A DNA stretch of 64,000 nt from Chloroflexota bacterium (GCA_016179765.1 JACPCL010000034.1:1-64000); one strand, 5' to 3'. Counted from the stretch's first letter, positions 47,613-58,520 are shown. Translations and numbers: made by a program. Notes: generated by a model not told the origin, from the letters alone.

Positions 47613-47659
47613 TAGCAGAAGTGTAGGGGCGCGGTAACCGCGCCCCTACACTTCTGCTA
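47613..47659. terminator. Bidirectional hairpin between convergent genes
   Basis: tagcagaagtgtaggggcgcggt-a-accgcgcccctacacttctgcta: perfect 23-bp arms. Confidence 0.8.
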
Positions 47660-48355
47660 CACCAACCGCACCACCTCCATCAGGCCTCTGACCCTCAGGC
47701 ACTCCGGCGGGGCCTCCGCCACCCCCTCCCGGTCCACCAGCACCGCGTGAATGCCCAGGTTGCGTGCCCCCTGCACGTCGGACAGGTAGGAGTCGCCCAC
47801 GTGCAGCGCCTCCGATGCCTGCACCCCGGCTCGCTCCAGGGCCGCCAGGAACATAGGCGGATGGGGCTTGTTGCTGCCTATCTCCTGGGAGGTCACGGCG
47901 AAGTCCAAATAGGCCGTCAGGCCGTGACTCTCCATAAGTTGCCGCGGCTCGCGCCCAATGTTGCTCAAGAGGCCCAGCGTCAGCCCCCGCCGCTTCAGCG
48001 TGTCCAGGGCAGGTATCGCGTCGTCGTACAGCGCCAGGCCATAAGGGATCCCCTGGACCGCCTCCCAAATGCGCCGGGCTGTCGGTAGGTCCACCTCCAC
48101 GCCCGCCTCGCGCAGGATGATCTGCTCGTAGCGTGCAAAAAAGGCCAGCCTCGCCTCTCCCTGCAACCGGTTCATCGGCGTATCGCTGGCGTTCGTCTGG
48201 CCCATGAAGTCATCGGCCAGGGCGTAGCCCTTCACCAGGCCTTCGCGGCTCACGGAGTAGCCAAACCCGCCGATGGCCTCCGCCTGCAGCTCCTCCCGAG
48301 GTGGGAAGAAGCGGGCCAGCGTGCCATAGAAGTCAAAGAAGACTGCTTTGATCAA
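47657..48355 (-). CDS. HAD-family hydrolase
   Basis: 232 aa; AVFFDFYGTLARFFPP, LGLLSNIGREPRQLMESHGL, VTSQEIGSNKPHPPMFLAAL, HVGDSYLSDVQGARNLGIHAVLVDR. Confidence 0.93.
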   Translation of the reverse strand: MIKAVFFDFYGTLARFFPPREELQAEAIGGFGYSVSREGLVKGYALADDFMGQTNASDTPMNRLQGEARLAFFARYEQIILREAGVEVDLPTARRIWEAVQGIPYGLALYDDAIPALDTLKRRGLTLGLLSNIGREPRQLMESHGLTAYLDFAVTSQEIGSNKPHPPMFLAALERAGVQASEALHVGDSYLSDVQGARNLGIHAVLVDREGVAEAPPECLRVRGLMEVVRLV

Positions 48356-48561
48356 GGCCTTCTCTCACATGGAATGCATCTGCACATGTGGAAGCGACTG
48401 GATAGCAGCCGCCTAGTAGGGGCATCCCGACCTGTCTGGACGCCCCTACATCATGTCCTCTGGAACAAGCAAAAGCAAGCGCCATAAAGCCATCAGCCCC
48501 TCTTCCCTAGCGGCCAGAATTATTCTAAGATGGAGCCAGAATAATTACGGAGCCCTCCCCC

Positions 48562-49284
48562 ATGAACCTCTCCTCCTCCTTCAGCCACGCCGCCTCTCGC
48601 ATCACGGAGGCCACCCTAGACCTCCTCTTCCCCAAGCAATGCTACGTTTGCAGCAGACACGGCCAGTTTATCTGCGACCCCTGCCAGAAGGACCTTCCAC
48701 GCTTACGTCCTCCCTACTGCTCCCTGTGCGCCCAGCCAGAGAAGCGCATGACCCGCTTCTGCCGCCACTGCCAGGAGCGCCCCCTGGAGATTGACGGCGT
48801 CCGCGCCCCCTTCCTCATGGACGGCCCTTTGCGCAACATCGTCCACGCCCTGAAGTACCAGGGCCTCCGCGCCCTGGCCCAGCCCATGGGACATTTGATG
48901 GCAAGCTACTACCTTCAGGAGGAGCTTTCTGCAGAGGTGGTGGTGCCCGTGCCCCTGCACCCAAGGAAGGAGCGGGAGCGCGGCTATAACCAGTCGGCCC
49001 TCCTGGCCAGGGCCATAGGCAACTCGTTGGGCCTTCCTGTGGAAGCGCAGGCGCTGCGAAGGGTGCGCAACACCCCGTCCCAGGCCCGCAGCATCAGCAG
49101 CGAGGAGCGCCGCGTCAACGTGGACAAGGCCTTTGCCGCAGAGGCCACCCTGGTAGAGGGCAAATGCATCCTGCTCATTGACGACGTCTGCACCACCGGC
49201 TCAACGTTGGAGGCCTGCGCTATCGCCCTCAGGGACGCGGGCGCCAGCACCGTCTGGGGCCTCACCCTGGCGCGGGAGGCGTAA
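48562..49284 (+). CDS. ComF family protein (phosphoribosyltransferase-like)
   Basis: 240 aa; LLFPKQCYVCSRHGQFICDPCQKDL Zn-ribbon; NQSALLARAIGNSLGLPVEAQALRRVRNTPSQARSISSEERRVNVDKAF; KCILLIDDVCTTGSTLEACAIAL. Confidence 0.93.
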   Translation: MNLSSSFSHAASRITEATLDLLFPKQCYVCSRHGQFICDPCQKDLPRLRPPYCSLCAQPEKRMTRFCRHCQERPLEIDGVRAPFLMDGPLRNIVHALKYQGLRALAQPMGHLMASYYLQEELSAEVVVPVPLHPRKERERGYNQSALLARAIGNSLGLPVEAQALRRVRNTPSQARSISSEERRVNVDKAFAAEATLVEGKCILLIDDVCTTGSTLEACAIALRDAGASTVWGLTLAREA

Positions 49285-49396
49285 CGCCATAACCGCCACG
49301 ATTGCTCCCTCCTTGCCTCATCAGGTATGATAGCTTCACGCCTTGCCGGACTTGCCCTATGCCCCTATGTCTCTATGCCCGTATGCCCATCCTCGC

Positions 49397-49486
49397 GGAG
49401 GGGTGGCCGAGCGGTTGAAGGCGCCTGTCCTGAAAACAGGTAGCTCCGCAAGGAGCTCATGGGTTCGAATCCCATCCCCTCCGCCA
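49397..49486 (+). tRNA. tRNA-Ser(TGA)
   Basis: GGAGGGG...CCCCTCC acceptor stem, anticodon arm CCTGT-CCTGAAA-ACAGG, long variable arm TAGCTCCGCAAGGAGCTC, T arm ATGGGTTCGAATCCCAT, encoded CCA. Confidence 0.95.
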
Positions 49487-49496
49487 CGTTACTCCC

Positions 49497-50660
49497 ATGA
49501 AGCTTCACGAGTACCAGTCCAAAGCCCTCCTCTCCATGTACGGCATGCTGGTGCCGCGCGGCGGCCTGGCCGCCACGCCCCAGGAGGCGCGCCAGGTGGC
49601 CGAACGCCTGGCCGGCCCCTGCGTCGTGAAGGCCCAGGTGTACGCAGGCGGCCGCGCCAGGGCCGGCGGCATCCGCATGGCCGGTGCGCCCCAGGAGGCG
49701 GAGCAGCACGCCACAGCCCTCCTGGGCAGCCGCCTGGTGACGTCCCAGACCGGCCCCGAGGGTGTGCCCGTCCACCGCGTCCTGGTGGAGGAGGCCCTGG
49801 AGGTGGAGCGGGAGCTGTACCTTGGCATCGTCATAGATGGCGGCGCGGAGTCCGTTGTCGTCATGGCCAGCCGCGCTGGCGGCACGGACATTGAAGCCGT
49901 CGCCCGGGAGCACCCCGAGCTCATTCTCAGGCAGGTCGTGGACCCCGTCGTCGGCTTCCAGGCCTTCCAGGGCCGCCGCCTCGCCATTGACATGGGCCTG
50001 CCCGCCTCCCTCGCTCGTTCCCTGGCCGCCCAGATGGTCGCCCTGTACGAGGTCTTCATCGCCAAGGACTGCTCCCTGGCGGAAATCAACCCCCTGGTCA
50101 TCACCAGGGATGGGCGCATCGTGGCCCTGGACGCCAAGCTGAACGTGGACGACGACGCCCTCTTCCGCCACGAAGACCTGGCCGCCCTGCGGGACTGGAG
50201 CCAGTTTGACCCCTTGGAAGCCAGGGCAGGCCAGGCGGGCATCGCCTATGTCAAGCTGGATGGCGATGTGGGCTGCCTGATGAACGGCGCGGGCATGGCC
50301 ATGGCCACCATGGACGCCATCCAAGCGTCGGGCCTCTCCCCTGCCAACTTCCTGGACGTGGGCGGCGCCGCCGACCCCAACCGTGTCGCCACAGCCATGG
50401 GCATCCTGCTGGAAGACCCAGCCGTGAAGCGCGTGCTCGTCAACGTCTTTGGCGGCATCGCCCGCTGCGACGACATCGCCCGCGGCATTCTTCAGGCCTT
50501 TCAACCCGGCCAGCGGGCCATCCCCATGGTCGTCCGGCTGCTGGGCGCCAACCTGCAGGAGGGCCTTGCCCTCTTCCGCGCCTCCGGCCTCAACGTCACC
50601 TTCGCCGCCAGCCTCCTGGACGCCATCCAGGCACTGCGTGAACTGTCCAATGCCCAGTAG
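49497..50660 (+). CDS. sucC: Succinyl-CoA synthetase beta subunit
   Basis: 387 aa; MKLHEYQSKALLSMYGMLVPRGG; ALDAKLNVDDDALFRH; GDVGCLMNGAGMAMATMDAI; FLDVGGAADPNRVATAM; VNVFGGIARCDDIARGI. Confidence 0.96.
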   Translation: MKLHEYQSKALLSMYGMLVPRGGLAATPQEARQVAERLAGPCVVKAQVYAGGRARAGGIRMAGAPQEAEQHATALLGSRLVTSQTGPEGVPVHRVLVEEALEVERELYLGIVIDGGAESVVVMASRAGGTDIEAVAREHPELILRQVVDPVVGFQAFQGRRLAIDMGLPASLARSLAAQMVALYEVFIAKDCSLAEINPLVITRDGRIVALDAKLNVDDDALFRHEDLAALRDWSQFDPLEARAGQAGIAYVKLDGDVGCLMNGAGMAMATMDAIQASGLSPANFLDVGGAADPNRVATAMGILLEDPAVKRVLVNVFGGIARCDDIARGILQAFQPGQRAIPMVVRLLGANLQEGLALFRASGLNVTFAASLLDAIQALRELSNAQ

Positions 50661-50886
50661 GAAGGTACAGGGAACCTGGGTTCCCTGCGGGGTTTGGGGT
50701 ATCCCCAAAAGACATAAAAGGGAGAGACGGCCAAGGGGTCTGCCTGAGTAGGAAGGTTCAAGAAACCGAAGCCTGTCCTTGAGCGCAGCGAAGGATTTCT
50801 TGCCGGGGTCACAGGGGTGTCCCCTGAATCTCTTCCTTCCCCCTTCCCTTCAGGGAAGGGGGCCAGGGGGTTAGGTCAACATCTCC

Positions 50887-51765
<879 letters not shown>

Positions 51766-51886
51766 ACCGCCACCCCTTCTCCCTTGAGGGGAGAAGGTTG
51801 GAGCCTGCCCTTGAGTCCGCCACAGGCGGACGAAGGGATGAGGGTGATCGCCCGCAGTTTGATGCACAGGCCGAGGAGGTGTTGTG

Positions 51887-51990
51887 ATGAAAACACAGAA
51901 GGTGACGGTTGTCCTCTATCCAGAAGAAGGCGGTGGATACACAGCATTCCTGCCGCTTTTCCCTCCCTGCACTACCCAAGGAGAGCGTGG
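51887..51990 (+). pseudogene. HicB-family antitoxin N-terminal fragment
   Basis: MKTQKVTVVLYPEEGGGYTAFLPLFPPCTTQGE, then unrelated sequence that runs into the 3' end of the opposite-strand membrane gene. Confidence 0.6.
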
Positions 51991-52740
51991 AGGGCAGCCG
52001 CCACGTACCCAAACGACCATAGGAATAATGAGCAGGACGGTGCCGAGCACCAGGACGACTGCTGGTGGGGCTGACCATTCCCAGTCAGTCAATGCGTGAA
52101 TAAACATCGCCAGGCATGCGTAGGCAGTTGATACGACAGCGGCAATCCACAGAATAATAAGAAACCATTCCGCCGTCAGGCAGAGTGTGCGTTGCCGCTT
52201 GCGGCTGGCGGCCATTCCAGAAAGCTCCCAAGCAAGGCAGACCCATGTCGCAATGGTAATGATCAGAACCGTGATAATCAAGAACGAGGGCCAACCAGAA
52301 GCAAACGTGATCTCTCGCCACGGTAACTCGCCCCCGGGGAGTGGGCCGTTGTTCCACAGAATCGCCCCTGCGTGAAACGGGTCGCTTCCGTTACCCCCGC
52401 CTACGGATCCAGTAATCCCGATCTTAACCAGGTCCCATAAGAATCCCACTTGATGCAGGGTCCCTGCGGCAAGCGATGTGCCAAGCCAGTATGGCTTGCG
52501 CCATTTGCGAAAGGCTAAGAGCAGCACCACTGTCACATAGAAGAGATAAGCTGTACCGCTTAATGCAAATATGACCCATTCCCCAGTCGTTTCCAGATCC
52601 TGTGGGTTTGCTCCGTTCATATTGATGACAGCGCCGTGTCCAAACAACGCTCCGCCAAAGCCATGCATCAACTCGTGCGCCAGTACCAGCGGCACGACTG
52701 CGAGGAGGGCATATAAGCCAGTCAATCGGAGATTTGCCAT
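51916..52740 (-). CDS. Membrane protein with HExxH motif, putative metalloprotease-like
   Basis: Likely start MANLRLTGLYALLAVVPLVLAHELMHGFGGALFGHGAVINMNG; multiple TM segments; the last residues overlap the hicB fragment. Confidence 0.65.
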   Translation of the reverse strand: MANLRLTGLYALLAVVPLVLAHELMHGFGGALFGHGAVINMNGANPQDLETTGEWVIFALSGTAYLFYVTVVLLLAFRKWRKPYWLGTSLAAGTLHQVGFLWDLVKIGITGSVGGGNGSDPFHAGAILWNNGPLPGGELPWREITFASGWPSFLIITVLIITIATWVCLAWELSGMAASRKRQRTLCLTAEWFLIILWIAAVVSTAYACLAMFIHALTDWEWSAPPAVVLVLGTVLLIIPMVVWVRGGCPPRSPWVVQGGKSGRNAVYPPPSSG

Positions 52741-53089
52741 TTTCGCCAGTCCACCATACGGGACTCGTCCAGTGCGTTGCCTCTCGTTGGCCCGGGCAAC
52801 CTGGGCTGGCAGACTGCCATCTCCCACTTCCCCATTCGCCCCTTCGCAGGCTATCCTCAGGCCATGACCACATCCGTCCACACCCTGCCAGCCGCTTCTC
52901 GCCCAGGCAGGCGATTCGTTTCCTCAAAAAAGAAAAAGAATCCCGCCCGCCAGAGGCGGAGCAGACGTCGCCCGTCCACTTTGGCCAGCCCCGGGAAGGA
53001 TCAATCAGAGGCCTCCTAGCTGTAACCTTCGCATGTGCTATCTGGGCCACACCAAAATGCGAGAATATAATCAGTCTACAGGCAGACAA

Positions 53090-53650
53090 TCAAACCCCCA
53101 CCACCGCCCCTAGCCTCCCCACCGCCTCCCTCCAGAACGCCTTGGCCTGCTCCGCCGCCTCCGCCGTCGGCAGCTTGCTCTGCTGCACCGTCATCTGGGC
53201 TTTGCCTTCGCCCCGGGCGTACAGGTTCACCTCCACCCGCGTGCCGTCCAGCCACGCAATACGCAGGGACTTGCCCGGCGTCGCCCTCGTCACCGTGAAC
53301 TCCGCCTCGGGCAGCCAGCGGCGGCGCACCTCCCCCTCCTGCCAGGCGTTGAACAGGGCGCCCACCGGGGCGGCAAAGGTCTTGCTCACACTGACCTGGT
53401 ATCCCTCCGGCATCTGGTGCAGCGCCCTGCGGCCAAGCTCCTTCTCGTAGGTGTTTGTCACCATCTGCTGCCACCAGGGGCCAACGCCGTGCTTCTGGGC
53501 CAGGTACGCCACGATCTCCTGGTGCGTCATCCTCTCTGCGCCCGCACCGTTCAGCACGGCGAACCACTCCGGCCAGGTCTTGCCCGTCTTTGCCTTTACC
53601 GCCGCATCGCTCATACGCTTGCCAGCACTCGCGTTGGCCGTCTTCGCCAT
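53090..53650 (-). CDS. DUF4287-like / SRPBCC (AHSA1-like) domain protein
   Basis: Likely start MAKTANASAGKRMSDAAVKAKTGKTWPEWFAVL; TNTYEKELGRRALHQMPEGYQVSVSKTFAAPVGALFNAW. Confidence 0.8.
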   Translation of the reverse strand: MAKTANASAGKRMSDAAVKAKTGKTWPEWFAVLNGAGAERMTHQEIVAYLAQKHGVGPWWQQMVTNTYEKELGRRALHQMPEGYQVSVSKTFAAPVGALFNAWQEGEVRRRWLPEAEFTVTRATPGKSLRIAWLDGTRVEVNLYARGEGKAQMTVQQSKLPTAEAAEQAKAFWREAVGRLGAVVGV

Positions 53651-53861
53651 AGCTTCGCCTCCAGAACCCATTCTCTGTGCGTCCCATGCTACCATATCCC
53701 CTGCAAGGCTTTCCCTACCGTCCAGGCACCCCTTTCTTCTGCTAGGCCAAAGGAAATCGCCCTTCTTGGCCCTCAGCGGTTCCCTATGGCGCGCCTCCCT
53801 GTGGTACACTAGCGCCGCTACACGCCCCCTTAAGGCAGACCAGTGCAGGGAGAGCGCCCCT

Positions 53862-55994
53862 ATGTCGCCAACGCAGCCCATTCTGACCCTCGCCTCCAGC
53901 CTGCTTGCCAAAGCCCCCGATATGCCCGGCCGCGAAGACTTCTGGAACATCGGCTACCCCCTGTTCGGTGTCGCCGCCTACCTCTTCTTCCTCATCCTGC
54001 CCATGGCCATCGGCCTTGCCATTTACAAGCGATACCGCATCTGGCGGCTCGGCAGACCCATGCCCGACCTGGGCCCCTGGGGGCCGCGCATCAAGCGGGC
54101 CATAGGCCTGCTCAGTCGGGATGTCCTGGCCCACCACCGCTTCATCAAGCGGGAAGTGTACCCCGGCATCATGCACTTCTTCCTCTTCTGGGGCCTGACT
54201 GTGCTGCTCATCGCCACCACCGTCAGCGGCCTGGAGTTCTGGTCCCACAAATACCTCTCCTTCAACCTGCCCACCACACCCTTCCGAGTCCAGGCCGACT
54301 TCCTCTGGGACGTCTTCGGCGGCGGCTTTGTGCTGGCCGGCCTGGCCATGGCCGCTATCCGGCGCTACTTCATCAGGCCCAAGCGCCTCACCACCTTTGC
54401 GGACGACACCGTCTTCCTGGGGCTCCTAGCCATTCTGGTCCTCACCGGCTTCACGGTGGAGGGTTTACGCATCGCCGGCAGCCTGGCGGAAGGCAGCATG
54501 GACTGGGCCGAGCGAGCCGCTCCCATTGGGTGGCTCTTCTCCCGCGCCTTCACCGGCATGGACCGGCACGCCATCGGCATCGCCCACGCCATCCTTTGGT
54601 GGACGCACATCTACTTCTTCATGACCATCCTCGTGTACGTGGCCACTCGGTTCAGCAAGATAAGCCACATCTTCCTCAGCCCCGCTAACATCCTCCTGCG
54701 ATCGGACCGCCCCCTGGGGGCGCTGCGGCCCATGGGAGACCTGGAGAAGCTGGAGCGGTTTGGCGCTTCTGATCTGCCCGACTTCACCTGGAAGCAGCTC
54801 CTGGACTTTGACGCCTGCACCAACTGCGGACGCTGCCAGGACAACTGCCCCGCCTATCTGAGCGGTAAGGAGCTTTCGCCCCGCAAGCTCATCCAGGACC
54901 TCCGCGCCTACTCCTCCTACCGTGGTCCCCAGCTCCTGGCCGCCAGGGCCGCCGGGCAGGAAGCGCCCCCGCCGGACAAGGCCATGATCGCAGACTTCGT
55001 CGGCACGACGCCCGTGTGGGACTGCGTTACCTGCCGCGCCTGCATGGAGGCCTGCCCCGTTTACATTGAGCACATTGACAGCATCGTGGACATGCGCCGC
55101 CACCTGGTCATGGAGCAGGCCGCCATGCCCGAGGGCGCCCAGGGCGTGCTAGAGAGTATGGAGCGGCGCGGCCACCCCTGGCGCGGCGCCCAGGCCACCC
55201 GCACCGACTGGATGGACGGCACGGATGTGAAGACCCTGGCCGATGACGCAGACGTGGAGGTGCTCCTGTGGGTGGGCTGCACGCCCGCCCTGAACGTCCA
55301 GAACCAGCGTGTGCCCCGCGCCATGGCCTCCCTCTTGAAGGTGGCGGGCGTCAAGTTCGGCGTCTTGGGCAACGAAGAGACCTGCACCGGAGACCCGGCC
55401 CGCCGCCTGGGCAACGAGCTCCTCTTCCAGATGATGGCCCAGCAGAACATCCAGACCTTCAAGAGCTACAACGTCAAGAAGGTCATCACCCTGTGCCCCC
55501 ACTGCTTTAACGCCATCAAGAACGACTATCCCCAGCTTGGCAGCAACGTGGAGGTCGTCCACTACACCGAGTTCGTTGACCAACTCATCAAAGAGGGCCG
55601 CCTCAAGCCTGTCAAGTCCGTCAACATAGAGATGACCTACCACGACTCCTGCTACCTGGGACGCCACAACCGCGTCTTTGACGCCCCGCGCAGCATCGCC
55701 AGGGCCATCCCCGGCCTGACCCTGCACGAGATGGACCGCCGCCGCGAGCACGGCTTCTGCTGCGGCGCCGGCGCCGGCCACATGTGGATGGAGGACAGCG
55801 GCGGCCAGCGCATCAACCACATGCGCACCGACCAGTTCCTGGAGACCAAGGGCAACACCCTCGGCGTCTCATGCCCCTTCTGCCTGCAGATGTTCCAGGA
55901 AGGCATCGCCTCCAAAGGCGTCGCCGAGACCAAGCAGACCAAAGACCTCCTGGAGGTGGTGGTGGAAAGCGTGGGCGTGGAGCCAGGGACCTAG
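53862..55994 (+). CDS. Membrane Fe-S oxidoreductase: NarI/DsrM-like cytochrome b domain plus DsrK/HdrD-like domain (ETF:menaquinone oxidoreductase-like)
   Basis: ORF 53451..55994, likely start MSPTQPILTLASSLL; DACTNCGRCQDNCPAYL and DCVTCRACMEACPVY 4Fe-4S motifs; CCG motifs TLCPHCFNAI..., HGFCCGAGAGHMWME. Confidence 0.88.
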   Translation: MSPTQPILTLASSLLAKAPDMPGREDFWNIGYPLFGVAAYLFFLILPMAIGLAIYKRYRIWRLGRPMPDLGPWGPRIKRAIGLLSRDVLAHHRFIKREVYPGIMHFFLFWGLTVLLIATTVSGLEFWSHKYLSFNLPTTPFRVQADFLWDVFGGGFVLAGLAMAAIRRYFIRPKRLTTFADDTVFLGLLAILVLTGFTVEGLRIAGSLAEGSMDWAERAAPIGWLFSRAFTGMDRHAIGIAHAILWWTHIYFFMTILVYVATRFSKISHIFLSPANILLRSDRPLGALRPMGDLEKLERFGASDLPDFTWKQLLDFDACTNCGRCQDNCPAYLSGKELSPRKLIQDLRAYSSYRGPQLLAARAAGQEAPPPDKAMIADFVGTTPVWDCVTCRACMEACPVYIEHIDSIVDMRRHLVMEQAAMPEGAQGVLESMERRGHPWRGAQATRTDWMDGTDVKTLADDADVEVLLWVGCTPALNVQNQRVPRAMASLLKVAGVKFGVLGNEETCTGDPARRLGNELLFQMMAQQNIQTFKSYNVKKVITLCPHCFNAIKNDYPQLGSNVEVVHYTEFVDQLIKEGRLKPVKSVNIEMTYHDSCYLGRHNRVFDAPRSIARAIPGLTLHEMDRRREHGFCCGAGAGHMWMEDSGGQRINHMRTDQFLETKGNTLGVSCPFCLQMFQEGIASKGVAETKQTKDLLEVVVESVGVEPGT

Positions 55995-56004
55995 AGGCCA
56001 GCCG

Positions 56005-57393
56005 TTGAGCAGAGTGACAAAAAAGGGACGGCCCTCTCTCCCAACCGAATCCCAGACGGCCACAGAGGCGCGGCCCATCCGGTTCCTTGGGATATGGCGA
56101 ATCCCCTTCTTCTACGGCTGGGTCATCGTCGCCGTCGTCTTTGTGGCTGAGTTTGTGGCTTCCGGTGTCGGCGGGTTTGTTACCCCCCTCTTTTTCAAGC
56201 CCCTGACTGAGGAGTTCGGCTGGTCCTTGACCCTTTTGACGGGGGCGGTAACCGCCCAGACCATCGCCTACAGCGCCATCTCTCCCTTCCTGGGCCCCAT
56301 CCTTGACCGTTTTGGTGCGCGGCCCGTCATGCTGTTTGGCGCAGTGTTCGCTGGCCTTGGCCTGGTCCTGCTCACTCGTATCACGCAGGTCTGGCAGTTC
56401 TGGATCCTCTACGCAGCCGTGGGGGCGCTGGGGCTTCACGAAATGGGTGGGTTCACCGGTCCCGTCCTGGTCACCAAGTGGTTTGTACGTCTGCGGGGCA
56501 GGGCAATGGCCCTGGCCACCCTGGGGACTACCGTGGGGGGCATGGTCATGGCCCCTGTCCTGGGCTTTCTCATCACCGCCCTGGGATGGCGCGATGCGTG
56601 GGGAGTCATGGGCCTGGGTGTGCTAGTGATCATGGTCCCCCTTGTCCTCTTGTTCACGCGGAACCAGCCCGAGGATATGGGACTTCAGCCCGATGGTGAC
56701 CGGACCGATGCGTCACCCTCCAGGGAGAAGGAGGAAACGGTGCAGCGCCGGGCCAAGGATGAGACCTCCTGGACGCTCAAGGAGGCCCTGCGGACGAGGT
56801 CGCTGTGGTTGCTTATCATCGCTCTGAACCTGGTGCACCTCTCCGCCAGCGTCATCGTCCTTCACCTCATCCCTTTCCTCACCCTCCAGGAAGGGGTGTC
56901 CGCACAAGCTGCCAGCCTTGTCCTTACCATGCGCCTCGCCGCCTCCTCCCTCTCCAGGCTGTTGTGGGGCTTTGCGGCGGAGCGGCTCCCCATGAATCTC
57001 TGTCTGGCTATCGCCTTCCTCTCCAGGGCATCCCACCCCCTGGCCTTGGCCCTCCTCCCCTACCCGGTCAATGTGATCGTCGTCATTGCCACAAGCATCA
57101 CCGGTGGAGGGTTCCAGGTGCTTCAGCCCTTGGCCTTTGCCAACTACTTTGGCCGGCGTTACACCGGCGCTATCCAGGGGGCCACCCGGCCTTTCCTCAC
57201 CGTCTCCTCCCTCGTGGGGCCCCTGTTCATTTCCATCGTTTTTGACATCACCGGCACTTTTGACCTGGCCTTCCTCGTTGCCGGAAGCCTGGGTGTAGTG
57301 AGCGCAGGTGTAGCGCTCTTCGCAACCCCACCGCGCAAAAGGAGCAGCGAAGGCAGCGGAGCAACCCAGGATGAACGCATCAGTGCGCCCTGA
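56005..57393 (+). CDS. MFS transporter
   Basis: 462 aa; 12-TM-like pattern, GPILDRFGARPVMLFGAVFAGLGLVLL, WGFAAERLPM. Confidence 0.9.
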   Translation: MSRVTKKGRPSLPTESQTATEARPIRFLGIWRIPFFYGWVIVAVVFVAEFVASGVGGFVTPLFFKPLTEEFGWSLTLLTGAVTAQTIAYSAISPFLGPILDRFGARPVMLFGAVFAGLGLVLLTRITQVWQFWILYAAVGALGLHEMGGFTGPVLVTKWFVRLRGRAMALATLGTTVGGMVMAPVLGFLITALGWRDAWGVMGLGVLVIMVPLVLLFTRNQPEDMGLQPDGDRTDASPSREKEETVQRRAKDETSWTLKEALRTRSLWLLIIALNLVHLSASVIVLHLIPFLTLQEGVSAQAASLVLTMRLAASSLSRLLWGFAAERLPMNLCLAIAFLSRASHPLALALLPYPVNVIVVIATSITGGGFQVLQPLAFANYFGRRYTGAIQGATRPFLTVSSLVGPLFISIVFDITGTFDLAFLVAGSLGVVSAGVALFATPPRKRSSEGSGATQDERISAP

Positions 57394-58336
57394 CCAACTT
57401 CTGCAGGCTGCGGACATTCGGGGGAGGCTCCTCAAAGTGGCTGATGGCCGTGGCGGCGACCTCTCCCACATAAATGTTTCTGTGGGAATCAAGGCAGAGG
57501 CCATGGGGGGCCACAAACTGCCCAACGCCGAGTCCAGACCCCAGGTGCCCTATACGCGCCAGGCGTTCACCTTTGGTATTCATGACCGTGATCCGCGGCC
57601 CAATGTTGGGTTGGTATCTGTTCACCGCCATGGCTGACCCCAGCTCACCTATGTAAATGTGCTGCTCCTCAGTGATAAAAAGGGCGCACGGCCGGTGCAG
57701 GTTGTTCCACTGCGTCTCAAACCTACCCTTGGAATCAAATATCTGCACCCTATGGCTCTCCCGGTCAGCGACGTAGACGTAGCCATCCCTGTCCGTCACG
57801 ATGTTGTGAGGGATGTTGAACTCGCCAGGTTCGGTGCCAGGGCCGCCCCAGGAGAACAGGAGTCTCCCATCAGGCGTGTACTTGTGGACTCGGGAGTTCC
57901 CGTACCCATCGGATACGTAGAGGTCGCCAGACTTGGGGTCTAGCGCCACGTGGGTGCAGCGGTTGAACGGCTGTCCGCTCTGGTATTCAGCGGCTTTGCC
58001 AGGCACGCCCAGCGTCATCAGCACCTTGCCGTCAAGGGTGCATTGACGCACGGTGTGGTCTCCGTCGTCGGTGCAGTACAAGGTATCGTTGGGCCCCACA
58101 CTGAGGCCGTGGGCCCTGGTAAAGATGCCTTCCCCCCACGAGCGAAGAAAACGGCCTTCACTGTCAAACACGACCATGGGGTGTGGCCCGCGGTTGAAAA
58201 CGTAGACGCGGTCTTTGGAGTCAACAGCTACGGCAGCGACCTCCCGCCAGCCGTATCCGGGTGGCAGCGTCTCCCAGTTGACAGCCACGTGATAGGCAAA
58301 ACTTCCCTCGCCAAGGATGATCGTGCTCTTATTCAT
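57380..58336 (-). CDS. NHL-repeat / six-bladed beta-propeller protein
   Basis: Likely start MNKSTIILGEGSFAYHVAVNWETLPPGY; NHL blades (VAVDSKDRVYVFNRGPHPMVVFDSEGRFLRSWGEG; HNIVTDRDGYVYVADRESHRVQIFDSKG). Confidence 0.9.
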   Translation of the reverse strand: MNKSTIILGEGSFAYHVAVNWETLPPGYGWREVAAVAVDSKDRVYVFNRGPHPMVVFDSEGRFLRSWGEGIFTRAHGLSVGPNDTLYCTDDGDHTVRQCTLDGKVLMTLGVPGKAAEYQSGQPFNRCTHVALDPKSGDLYVSDGYGNSRVHKYTPDGRLLFSWGGPGTEPGEFNIPHNIVTDRDGYVYVADRESHRVQIFDSKGRFETQWNNLHRPCALFITEEQHIYIGELGSAMAVNRYQPNIGPRITVMNTKGERLARIGHLGSGLGVGQFVAPHGLCLDSHRNIYVGEVAATAISHFEEPPPNVRSLQKLVRAH

Positions 58337-58520
58337 GGGACGAGCCTCCTTCTGTCGGCCACGCAAGGTAACGCCGTATTCTACCAGTCCACTCTTGAAC
58401 GGGATAGCGTGCGTAGATTCAGCAACTCACTCGGTGATGTAAAACCCCAAATCTCGCTCAACAAGCCCTCATGCGGTATCCTTAGCGCCGCGGGAATGCA
58501 CCTCAATCCAGGAGTTGTCC

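Noticed and set aside
49365-50708. 447-aa minus-strand ORF ending VAEGMGFEPMSS
   Set aside because: Antisense of sucC plus reverse strand of tRNA-Ser; spurious.
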